In this document: one piece after another, positions 11,501-23,500 of the stretch | How positions within the stretch are numbered: position 1 is the first letter of the stretch | Layout: every line of letters begins with the position of its first letter | DNA from: Sabellastarte sp. h YS-2021 | Lineage: Eukaryota; Annelida; Polychaeta; Sabellida; Sabellidae | NCBI GenBank assembly: GCA_964017235.1 | Contig: OZ024928.1 | Span: 83,881,566-83,945,565 of the forward strand | Direction of reading: 5' to 3' | DNA: 64,000 nt | Notes under the pieces: model-generated | What the model was told of the DNA's origin: nothing | The model's database searches: none | The model's input: the letters and a program-made list of their open reading frames with translations, nothing else | Made by a program: the position numbers and the translations under genes

Positions 11501-14500
11501 GGTCTATAATTTCACTATATTATAGCTGACCCAAAAGTAGCTGAATAACATATTTGCACAAATTTCTGTAAATGCAATAGTTTTCCAATTATAACTGATT
11601 TACTCAACAGTGAGAACTTCAAAGTAGCTATTACTCAGCTATGAAATGAGCCACAGGTCTGAAACTTCACTATGTTATAGCTGACCCCAAAATAGGTGAA
11701 TAACATATTGAAACAAAATACTCTAAATGCAATAGTTTTCAAGTTATAAGTGATTTACTCAACAGTGATAACCTAAAAGTAGCTATTACTCAGCTATGCC
11801 ATGAGCTACAGGTCTGAAATTTTACTATGTTATAGCTGGCCCAAAAGTAGCTGAATAACATATTTATACGAAATTCTCTAAATGCAATAGTTTTTAAGTT
11901 ACAAGTGATTTTACTCATAATGGAAGTTACTGAAAAGCCCAAAAGTAGCTATTACTCACTTAGCTATTGAGACAGACACCCAACTTACTCACCATATTGT
12001 AGCTATGAAAAAAGTAGCTGAATAACATATTTTAACAAAATGCTCTAAATGCAACACTTTTCAAGTTATAAGTGATTTACTCAACAGTGATAACCTAAAA
12101 GTAGCTATTACTCAGCTATGCCATGAGCTACAGGTCTGAAATTTTACTATGTTATAGCTGACCCAAAAGTAGCTGAATAACATATTTATACGAAATTCTC
12201 TAAATGCAATAGTTTTCAAGTTATAAGCGATTTACTCAACAGTGATAACCTAAAAGTAGCTATTACTCAGCTATGCCATGAGCTACAGGTCTGAAATTTC
12301 ACTATGTTATAGCTGGCCCAAAAGTAGCTGAATAACATATTTATATGAAATTCTCTAAATGCAATAGTTTTTAAGTTACAAGTGATTTTACTCATAATGG
12401 AAGTTACTGAAAAGCCCAAAAGTAGCTATTACTCACTTAGCTATTGAGACAGACACCCAACTTACTCACCATATTGTAGCTATGAAAAAAGTAGCTGAAC
12501 AACATATTTTCACAAAATGCTGTAAATGCAACACTTTTAAAGTTATAAGTGATTTAGTGCATGATTTCATGAATTTTAATGCATTAAAAATTATTAAAAA
12601 AATTTATTAAAAAAAAAGTAAGACAGATCCAGGTCTCATACTCACACAAGAGAATCTACCTCTGGCCTAGTACATATATGCAAGATATGAGAGAAATCCC
12701 TGCAATAGTCACTGAGAAAATTGTGATAAAAAGTTGAAATTTTCACACTTTTGGTGGGGGTACCCCCCTTGTAATGTCTCTAGCGAACAGACGAACAGAC
12801 AGATTTGCATGCCTTGAACAATTTTTCATCCTCGATAGATAAGGTATCTTTTAAAAAAAACAGCATGTCTCTAGGCCTTGTAGTTTTGGAGAAGAAGTTG
12901 TTCACGCGGACGCGTACGCGTACGCCCACGCCGCAGAGTGATGACATAATGTCAGCTGACATAAAAAACAGCAACCCCCATGTAACAAAACATTGTCATA
13001 AAAACTTTAATTGCTTTACACATTATTATAAACAGTAGAGTAGAAAATGTGAAATTGGTCAAAGTATCTGAAATTTGCCAGTGAGGCCCCCCCCCCCTTC
13101 TGTTTGACTATTTCCTTGACTTGTGGAAGATTCTTCACACTTGTTATTTTTGTGATTATATTTGGCCACTGGTCTCCCCTAATGCAAAATTGTAAGATTT
13201 TTATTACAGTACAACCTTTATTATCAGATTATCAGACGCTCTATTATCCAAATTTTCAACTATCTAACCTCCAATCCACTCTCCAAACTCCATTTAAACT
13301 GGTTATTTTAGGCTTTCTTTAATCTGACCTTTCTATTATTCGACCTAATTGTTCCTCTCCCAAGAGGGTCGGATAATAGATGTTCTACTGTATTTTGTTT
13401 TACTTTGAAAGGCTGACCCCAGTGGCAAATATCAGACAGAGTGTCAAATTACTCATTTCTTGGTCCACTCCAGTAAAACAACCTGTCAACAGTAGTTGGA
13501 GAGAAGAGCCCTCCACCAAGAGTACAAAGTGGCCAAAACATCAAACAGAAGCCCCCTATTTCATAATATTTTTTGCAATTGCCACCAAACATGCAAGTTC
13601 CTCTTTAAATTTGTATATTCCTACTGCCATATTGATAATGAATGAATTAAAGCAATAACAGATAAAAATATTGGGCATGAAGGAAAACCAACAGTATTTT
13701 AATAAGAAATCCCTTTTAGTGTGCATGCTAATACTCGCATTGGCACCATAATAGATTGTTTTTAAATTTCTCAATGAGAAATTCTCATTACACAAAATGA
13801 TGGTTTAAATGTTTAAAATAGCATCAGAGATGCCTGTACCCCACAGCCTGGGGAAATAGTTTTCAACACCATGAGATATAGAAGTAGTGTAGCAGTACAA
13901 AGATCGGGATACTTTCAGAGCCGTGTGAGTTATATTAAGGTCTGTTTTAAGTAGAGAAAATAACATCTAAGAGAAACAAAATGTATGCAAAGATAAAGTA
14001 TTAAAACAAAACAATTCAACAGCAAGACCACAGCATTAATCAGCAAACTATGATGCACACCTACAACCCCTAAGCTACCAACTGTCAACTTCCTTTCAGA
14101 GATATTGCCTGGACAATACACCAACAATCCCTACAGAATGTCCCTACCAACTATCAACTTCCTACACTTTGCAGTTTCAGAGATATTGTCTGGACAAAAT
14201 TTTAAAGGTCAAGGTCACAACAGCAAGGTCAAAGGTCAAATCAAGGTTACACCATGACGTTGCACACCTACAACCTCCAACCAATGTTCCTGCTAAGTAC
14301 CAACGTCCTACACCTTACGGTTTCCGAGATATAGCCCAGACAAGATTTTAAAAGTCGAGGTCACTACGGCAAGGTCAAAGGTCAATCAAGGTCACACCAT
14401 GACATTGCACACCTACACCCCTTTAACCAATGTCCCTACCAAGTATCAACTTCCTACACCTTACAGTTTCTGAGATATAGCCCAGACAAGCTTTTATAGG

Positions 14501-17500
14501 TTAAGATCACTACAGCAAGGTCAAAGGTCAAATCAAGGTCACATAATGATGTTGCACACCTACACCCCCTAACCATTGTGCCTACCAAGTATCAACTTCC
14601 TACACCTAACAGTTTCCGAGATTTAGCCCGGACAAGATCTTTAAACTCAAGGTCATTACAGCAAGGTCAAATCAAGGTCACATCATGACGATGCACACCT
14701 ACAACCCCCAACCAATGTCCCTATCAAGTATCAACTTCCTACACCTTACGCTTTCAGAGATATAGCCCGGACAAGATTTTATATGTCAAGGTCACTACGG
14801 CAAGGTCAAAGGTCAAATCAAGGTCACATACACCCCCAACCAATGTCCCTACCAAGTATCAACTTCCTACACCTTACAGTTTCTAAGGTACAGACCGGAC
14901 AAACTTTTCCCGCCACCCGCCCGACTACCCGTCCACCCATCCGGACACCATGGGTGAAAACAATACCCTGACAGCCCTTAAGGGCTGTGGGGTAAAAAAT
15001 GATATATGCTGTGAATAATATGAATTTATGTTATTGTTGTTAGTCCCCAGAAAGTTTAAATAGATGAGTTTAGAAACTTAAAACTATGAATGGGATGACA
15101 AGTTAGCAACCAATACCAAGTTTCGAGTTTCAAGACTTTTCCCAAAAATTAGACTATCACAGTGCTTGTAATATTTTACAGCTCAATAACCAAAATTAGT
15201 AAATTAACATTCATTGATAATCTCAATCACAAATGTTATTGTTGCTATGCAGTTAATAACAGGATGATTGCAAAATATTTAATACCAAGTCAAAATGTCA
15301 ATTTAGCTGTAAGGCTCAGAAGTTGTAAATTTATACACAAAACAGCAACATATTAGTAACCACCACATTGGACGAAGAACATATTATTGAAAACAGAAGG
15401 GAAAAGTAATACTGAAAATCTATAAAATTGCCCTTGGTCGTATGACTAGGTATTACCAGCAATAATGGATAGACGTTTTCTCCCAGATTGAAGTGTAAAT
15501 CCTACAGGACAACAAGGCATATGCATGGGTTAGTAAAAGTCAAGCCTACTGCACGACAGTTATCATAGGAAATAAAATATCAATAAAATAATTCCAAATA
15601 ATTCACCACTTCTGACTGTATTACAAAATACATATATACTCTACACAGAGCAGAGAATAATCATTGAGTTAACTTGTATAATAATTCACACATACCTTGT
15701 ATTTAATTGGGCTGAGTCCCCGGAACCAGCCAAAGCAAATTCGGCCGAAGAAAATGCTCATTGTGATGAAAAGTGCAACCACAGAGAAGATAGCAATTCC
15801 TTGTACATTGTCTGAAAGTCATAACAAATCTAAACTTAAACCTTGAATAAAACAAACAGAAAAAGTTTGACCACTGAAACAAACGCATTAAATATAGCAA
15901 TAATTATGATAGATAAACGACTGATAAAAGGAGCTCTATCTATGGTCTTGATTAACAGTATGTTGATGATATTTACTTCATTTTGTCACACTCACCATTA
16001 CTAATCTGGTAAGAAGACACAAATGTAAAGTGAATATACTATGATGCAGGGTCAAAATGATGGAGATAAAACTTATCTATTTTATAATGGAAAACAATTC
16101 CACTATATAACAATATCATTTTTGATATTCTGATTCTGTATACAGATTAAGATTCTCTGTAGCCTTCTGAATTCTCTCATGACAAAGAAATGATGCTCTA
16201 AAAACTACTGAATGAAACTTGACTTTCATTTGTGTTTATTTTACCAAAAAATGATGTTATCATAAGTGTGAACATACCTGCTCTCAGAATAGTGAAGAAG
16301 ACAACAGAGAACTGTAACAAAATGGCTGCCACAATGACAAAATTGATGGCAGATGCATGGATGTTTTTGTCAATTTTGGAAGGAGCATATGCAAAGTAGA
16401 TGTTGTAACGGTCAGTCATGTGCTTCATAATTAAATACACCAGTCCTGAAAATAATGAGGACACATGTCAACAAGAGTAATGACAACAGTAACTCACAAC
16501 ACACAGAAATTACAACATGAAAAATGCCTGATAAATGTTAATTATATTCACTGAGTTCATTTGATAGTATCAGTATTACCAGTATTAATCATTTATTGTA
16601 TATGGGTATGGTAGGTCACATTTTTCAGGTATATATATTTATTCTAGTTAATACCAACTAAACTACTACTCAACTGTGAACAAGTGAGGGTATACTTATT
16701 TCTTGTAATATTTTAAATCATTGACTGAAATAGATATAAAACCTATAACAACCTTTTCACTACTTTTTTGTAAATTTCAAAAATCACTTTATAACATTAT
16801 GTCATTCAATTTGCGTATAACTGTCTATTCAATTTAAGTACACCTGATGTAAACTAGTTATAACTTGTACATATAAAAAAATATAAATAAAACAATAAGA
16901 ATATTTTTTATTTTAAAAATATAAATAAATTGCTCTACATATTTAAAGAACGGTAAGAATAAATGAACCTGTGATTAGCTATGTTTGAAAATATTGCATA
17001 TACATAAGGTGACAAACTGAATTTTAAATAAATCAGATCAGATATGTTTGCAAGTTTCATATACATACAAGGTGACAACTTGAATTTAAACCTTATGTGG
17101 GTGTTTCACCACACGACTAAGGCTCCCGATTAAGGGTTTTTGAGGGTCGGTTTGAAATTTTTTTTTTTTTTTTATATTTTTATTTCTTTAAGAATAACAT
17201 ATACAATAAGGTTCAAAAAAACATTGGCACGGTATTCAAAGCATAAGTTTTTATATATTACATATATTATATATTACATACAACTCTCTATACATTTCTC
17301 TATACATTTGCGTGAACTCTAGTTTGTTTTTTAATAATATTCTTCCATATCTATACATTTTCACTGTTTCACCTACTAGTTCTTGTAGGGTCATGTTTTT
17401 TTGTCTTTTTTTAAATTTAAAAAAAAAGCCTAATGGTTTCCTGAATGGTTTCCTGGTCATGTTTTTTTGTTTTTTTTTAAATTTAAAAAAAAAACCTAAT

Positions 17501-20500
17501 GGTTTCCTGATACATATTGCTATGTAAATAAATTTTGCCACACTTCCCATCGTTTGTTATTGGTTTGAAATATTTGCTTAGTCCCAGACCTTCTGTAAGG
17601 GTCAGTTGTTGTCGGTTGGGGCCGTGTGAAAAATCAAACATGTTTGATATTTCTCACGACTTAAACCGATTCATATTTCCCGCCCTCAACAAAATGTCCA
17701 GTCCCAGGCGTCCTCAGGCCTCCTCAGACCCAAATTTACACAGTCGTGTGTTGTCCCAGGCCGCCTGCGACCCTTAGTCCCAGACCTCCGTAGCTTAGTC
17801 CCAGGAGGCCGGTTGTTAATCCCAGACTCAAATCTGATGCATCAATTTCATGCGTGTGAAAGTGGGTCGGTTGCATTAGTCCCCGGAAGCCTCAGACCGT
17901 CTGCGGTGTCCTGGGACCCAAAAATCAAGGTCTGGGACTAAGCCCCGACTAAGGGTAACCGACCCTAACCAATCCAAACCGGCCTCCCCAGGACGCCTGG
18001 GACAGCACAAATTTAGTCTGCGACGGTCTGAGGATGCCCCAGGAGGCCTGGGACTAACAACCGATTAAGAACCGACTGTTTTCCGTGCCTCGGAAATTAA
18101 AATGAGGCAATGAGGGGGTCTGGGACTATATAAGCGACCGCGCACACATTGTCGTTGTTACTGACTGTTTGGCTACTGAGAGACGTGTGTCACTGATTTG
18201 TAGGGGTTTTCAGTTTTTATTTTATATATATTTTACTTGAGCTTAAGGCAAATTTCACAGTTAGGAGACACATTTTACTATTTTTTTATTATTTTGTCAA
18301 CTGGATTATGAGGAAAGAGAAAGGAGGGACAAGAAGAAGGAAAAAGATGGATGAGAGGGAGAAGGAAAGTCAAGTAGAGGAGAGGAGTGAAGTTATTACA
18401 GAAGAAGGAACTGAGAGGAGAGAGGAGGAGATTCAGGAAGGTCCAGCTATTGGGGAAGCTGTGGCAGAAGAAGAAGAGAGGTGTGAAGAAGATCCGGAGT
18501 GCCATTCTTCAGCCAAGAGAGCCAGGGTGTGTGCAACTTTTACAGACAGCCAGGAAGTTTCCATTGTGGAATTTGTAAAGCTGCACCCTGAACTGTATGA
18601 CAAGGAACATTCACGTTTCCACGACAGGACCAGAAGAGAGGCTCTCTGGGCAGAAATATCTGCAGAACTCAAGCTCCAGCCCTTTGATGTGAGACGTTGG
18701 TTCGAGTCCCAGCGAACCCGTTATGGGAAGCTGTCCAAGCTCCAATCTGGCCAAGCCCCGAGGAAGATGACCAAGAGACAGTCCTGGGTCTACCAACAGA
18801 TGGGTTTTCTTAAAACCCACATCAGAAGAAAGGGGGCCAATAGAAGTTCAGGTTTTGAGGCCAGTCCAAATACCAGCAGGCAGGACGAATCACGTGGCTC
18901 AACTACTGATACAGAACACCTCGAGTCCAGTGTCCTGAGGGAGAGGAGTCAGTCCATCATTACATCAACACCCATTTCAACTACAGACTCCAAGATTCTC
19001 GAACACTTTGAGCAGATGAGGACACTTATCTCAGGTTTTCTGCATCAGAAGTCAGACAGGCAGCCCTTCTTTGACTACGTGGCATCAGAGGCCGAAAAGA
19101 TGACTAAAGAAGAATTTGAAGAATTAAAGGGCAAGATATTTAGAGACATCGAAACTATTAAGAGTAACCGCAGACGCCAGCCATTGCCCAGAAGATCAGC
19201 CACTGTTACCACGGAGTCCCAGAGGGTCGGCCTACTGCCAACAACCACTCCACAGGCGTCTAGTTCCACTCAAGCAGCAGCTAGCAGCAGTTTTGTGTAC
19301 TATACACCAAGCCCCATTGGCTTCAGCAACCCTACATCTGTCCTAACTGTACAGGACGAAGGGAGCAGACACAATCTGAGTGGAATCTTAAGCCAGCTAC
19401 CAGATCTGACATCAACACAGATCGTCGAGCAGCCTCAGCAGCAGCAGCAACAACCGCAGCAGCAGCTCTTTACTATCCCCACTTCAGCACCGCCTCAACA
19501 GCAGCAGCAGCCTCCTCAGTAGCTATCCAGTCAGGGCGGGTCTTTGACCTGCCACGCCCTTTTCAGGGCCACCAAATCTTCCAAAAACAATTATTCAGCT
19601 ACATGTCATTCCAATTCCCCTCCCAAAACATTAAAGTTCAGTACAAATACTTATCACAAGAAAAAAAAAGTTCAACACCTACACCACCCCAAACATGAAA
19701 CAAATAACCCATGGTACCACACATAACCAAAAAGGCCACATAAAAAAAATTTAAAAAAACTCCCAATATGGCCATTAATCAGCCCATTTTTAGATTAAAA
19801 TCCATGGGATAGTTTAAAATCTGTAATTGAAAAGTCCAACACTTACACCTTCCCTAGAGTTACAAGGCATTATTACATACTTGCCAACCCACAAACAGAC
19901 AAACCCAATACCAAACATAACCCCCAAATAACAAACCCAGTAAGAAAGCCAACATCCAACTACCAATAATAAACGCAACCCCAGTAACCACCAACCAAGA
20001 AACACAAAAACCCAAAATTAAATAGAACCCATGCCAACGAACTGACAAACTATTTTGCAAACACAATCCCCCATTATTGAAAACAAAACTAGTTCCATGG
20101 TTATATTTTCCACATTTTTGTGATTAGAAGTGAATATTTAAGATTGAAGATTTCCATAAAAACATTTCTGCTACAAATAAATTTCCAACCCATGAACAAA
20201 AAAAAATTGGTGAAATTAGGAGGTGGATTTCCAGATATATAAAAAAATAATTCAATTTAGGATATTATGTGTGACTTTGTGTTTGGCTTTTGTTTCACAC
20301 TGGCTTTGTATGATTGTTGGGTGAGTAACTTGAGTTTGTTATGTTTGGCATGGGGTTTGTCTGTTTGTCCGTCTGAAAAAGTTATGTTTGGCATGGGGTT
20401 TGTCTGTTTGTCCGTCTGAAAAAGTTATGTTTGGCATGGGGTTTGTCTGTTTGTCCGTCTGAACAAGTGATGTTTGGCATGGGGTTTGTCTGTTTGTCCG

Positions 20501-23500
20501 TCTGAACAAGTGATGTTTGGCATGGGGTTTTTCCGTCTGTAGCAAGCATAGCTGATTAATTGTTTTTGGAATAATTGGTAGTCCTGAAAAGGACTGTTTG
20601 TTAGTCCTGAAAAGGACTGTTATAGTTAGTCCTGAAAAGGACTGTTTACTGCAGCAGGACTTATATTCTGCCATCTGGCCAGGCCACTGCTCCCTCATTT
20701 TTGAAGTACTCCTTCAGGTAATCCCTCTGTCTTTTGGCCTCTCTAGCAGGGTTTCTGTCTTGGCCACTACCAGCAGCACCACCAATCAATCCACAATCAC
20801 CAGGCACATCATCATCATCATCATCCTCCCCAGGCTGCTGACCAGCAGGTTGACCTTGATACTGACTTCTGAGTATGTTGTGTAGAACCACACAGGTCAT
20901 GACCACTTCTCTAACTGTTTCTGGGGGTAGTTCAATTGTGGTCCTCATCACTCTAAATCTTGAGACCAGGATGCCAAAAGCGTTCTCCACAACTCTCCTG
21001 CCCCTCAATATTCTATAGTTGGCAATCCTTTCCTCCCTTGTTAACAGCCTTCTGCCATAGGGTTTCATGAGCCAGGTCTTCAGGGCAAAAGCATCGTCTG
21101 CCAGAATGAAGTAGGGGACATCTCTACCACCCTGGGTTATAGGAGCTGGGTCAGGGAAGCCTATCCTGCCATCCTCAATTCTCCTCTTCAGCTGAGAGGC
21201 ATTAAATATCTGGGCATCTGAGCAAGATACAGCTGTACCCACATCCACCCATCTGAACTTATACTGTCCATCTACCAGGGCCAACATCACAATGGAAAAG
21301 AAGCCCTTGTAGTTGTGGTAGAGGGCTCCAGTGTTCTTGGGTTTCTTCAGGGCCACATGCTTCCCATCCAGGGCTCCCAGGGCATGTGGAACATTCCACC
21401 TGATCCTGAATTCCCTCTCCAGTTCTTTCCACTCATCTGGGGTAGTAGGACATTTGAGGTACTCTCTGGTGAACTCATCCTGGATGGCCCTGCAGACCTC
21501 TGGTAAAAACTTGGAAATGGTGGATCTTCCAACCCTGATCTGACATGATAATGATGTGTATGACTCTCCAGTGGCCAGATATCTGATGGTGAGGGCTAAC
21601 TTCTCCCCAACACTGATTGGTGCTCTGTAGTTGGTGGCCTGCCTGGCAAGGTGTGGTTCCAGTCTGGTCTTTATCATTTCAAAAAATTCTGGGGTCATCC
21701 TCATGTAGTTGGTGAATCCTGGAATGTCTGTGGCATACAGATCAGCCATAATGTTGTGGTAGGCCCCCCTCTCTTCTCTCTGCAGTAGCCATGGCCTGAC
21801 CCACATGTTGTGCCTTCTTCTAGGTCTCTGTATGGGTGCTGGTGGTGCTGGTGGTGGTTGCTGTGGTCGATGTAAAAAATGGAAATACATGATTATTTGT
21901 AACTGAATAAAAACCAAAAAAGCCCTAAGTTGTTGTTGAATCTGTCTCCCATTAAAAGGTGGCCTCCTGCTGTGTTCCTAGAAAAGGAATGGTGATTAGA
22001 TCGCGAATTTCATATATATATACCCAGAAAATCCAGCAACTTTGGAAAACAAGAATCGGGGATCCTGGTCTGGGGAAGACTGAGGAGGCCCGAGGACGCC
22101 GGTAGTTAATCGTGGGTTAGTCGGCTCTTAGTCCCAGGAGGCCTGAGGCGTCCTGGGACCCAGTCGGTATGTGTACGACAGGATCGTGGTTAAAACCGAC
22201 CTGAAAACTGGCTTAGTCGGTTCTTAGTCCCAGACCAGTCGGGGACTGTCTGGGGCCGCCTGAGGCATCCTGGGGACGATCTGTTCTTAATCCCAGACTT
22301 CAGTACCGACCCAGTATTCCCGCCCATTTTTGTTTTTTTTTCCACCGACTGTGCACGATTAAGGGTCCCAGACAGGATCGGGCCTTAATCTTTTGGTGGA
22401 ACAGGGGCATTAGATCAGATATAATATAGATTATCACAAACATAAAGTGTGTGATGAGGGGACTGGGAATACTATATGTGATTGCCCCGGAACAAAACAC
22501 AAATACAACTACCTGAACCAGATATCTTTCTAAATATCAAATGTATACAAAAGGTGACTGTTAAAGAGTCCTACTCACCAAAAGGAGTGATGAGGGGGCA
22601 GGGAATACTGTATGTGATGGCCACGGAAAAAACACAAAGCATCCAGGCATAGCGACTGCCAAACTGGTACTCCCACACCAGCGCCTGAAACAAGACAGGA
22701 TTCACAAGATTCAAAAGCGTTTTTACTGTTATTTTACAGTGACAAGATGTCCAGTCAAAGGTTATCTAGCCCATAGAAGCTTACAAGTCCTTTTTCAGAA
22801 TAACCTCACATAATAAAGACTAGAGGCACACTTCAAACATAAAAGTTGGAAGTGTGCAATTTGTACTTACTTATCCTCTTCACTCCTTGTGGAGCATAAA
22901 GCAGTGCACAATTTCCTCCATTTTACTGCAAATTTGTAACTAGAATTTTAAAGCTAATCAAGGGCATCAAGTGCATCTACAATATTTCATTGATGTTTCT
23001 AAATACAAAACAGCCTTGTTTGGATGCACTCTTGCTTCAAACATGAACTTTGTCATGATTTATGCTTTATTGATTTGATTTAATGTACTATAAATATCAA
23101 ATGTATACAAAAAGTGACTGTTAAAGAGTCCTACTCACCAATAGGAGTGATGAGGGGGCAGGGAAAAAAGAAATAAGAAATAAGTACTGTGTGACATCAG
23201 AGGAGGATAATAAGAAATGAATACACGACAGTCACTGTATATTACATAATTGTCTTTTCTTAGATTCTCATTGAAACTGATGTTAAAGCAAGTGAACCAT
23301 GATATGATTTTACATGAAATGATGCTGTATCCTCTAACACTGTACCTTTCTGACTGCTGTTCTTTCTGCTGCAGATTTGGCCCATACAATACGGATGGAG
23401 TACAGCAACAACTCAGGTATACGAACCAACTCTGCTGCAGTACCAATGAAAGCAGACGTAATGACATAGTTCACAAAGAATGCACCATTGTCTGGGATGA

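Larger units (their letters stand above)
9933..12962. mobile_element. Tandem-repeat element with palindromic ends, ~3.0 kb (copy 1 of 2)
   Basis: The left end has a perfect palindrome-type hairpin (AGTGCCCG-TGAA-CGGGCACT, 9943-9962) followed by TGTCAGCTGAC (9964-9974). The same 11-mer recurs at the right end inside ATGTCAGCTGACAT (12949-12962), after an ACGCGTACGC simple repeat. The core has two arrays: about four 138-152-bp units containing TTTGACCTTGAAGGAGGGG (10215-10795), then about ten 154-bp units (10975-12560). Homologous left end and array occur at 62955. The exact right boundary is my best estimate. No coding capacity. Confidence 0.7.
17096..22409. mobile_element. PIF/Harbinger DNA transposon, structurally complete, 5,314 bp
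   Basis: Flanked by TTA on both sides (17093-17095 and 22410-22412), the 3-bp target duplication typical of PIF/Harbinger. Imperfect inverted ends: left TGTGGGTGTTTCACCACACG then ACTAAGGCTCCCGAT; right, read inward, TGCCCCTGTTCCACCAAAAG then ATTAAGGCCCGAT. Two convergent genes, a DDE transposase and a MADF/Myb-like DNA-binding protein, match the known two-protein Harbinger layout. Both frames are open. GC-rich subterminal blocks rich in CCTGGGACTAAG-type words lie at 17580-18115 and 22060-22390. It sits in intron 19 of TMEM63. Confidence 0.95.

Noticed and set aside
17251-17550. Minus-strand 99-aa open frame in the Harbinger left arm
   Set aside because: Built from the duplicated T/A palindromes, low complexity, no family resemblance.
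20339-20698. 119-aa minus-strand frame with [15 protein letters not shown] repeats
   Set aside because: It is the 43-bp tandem repeat read through (43 bp is not a multiple of three), overlapping the end of the transposase.
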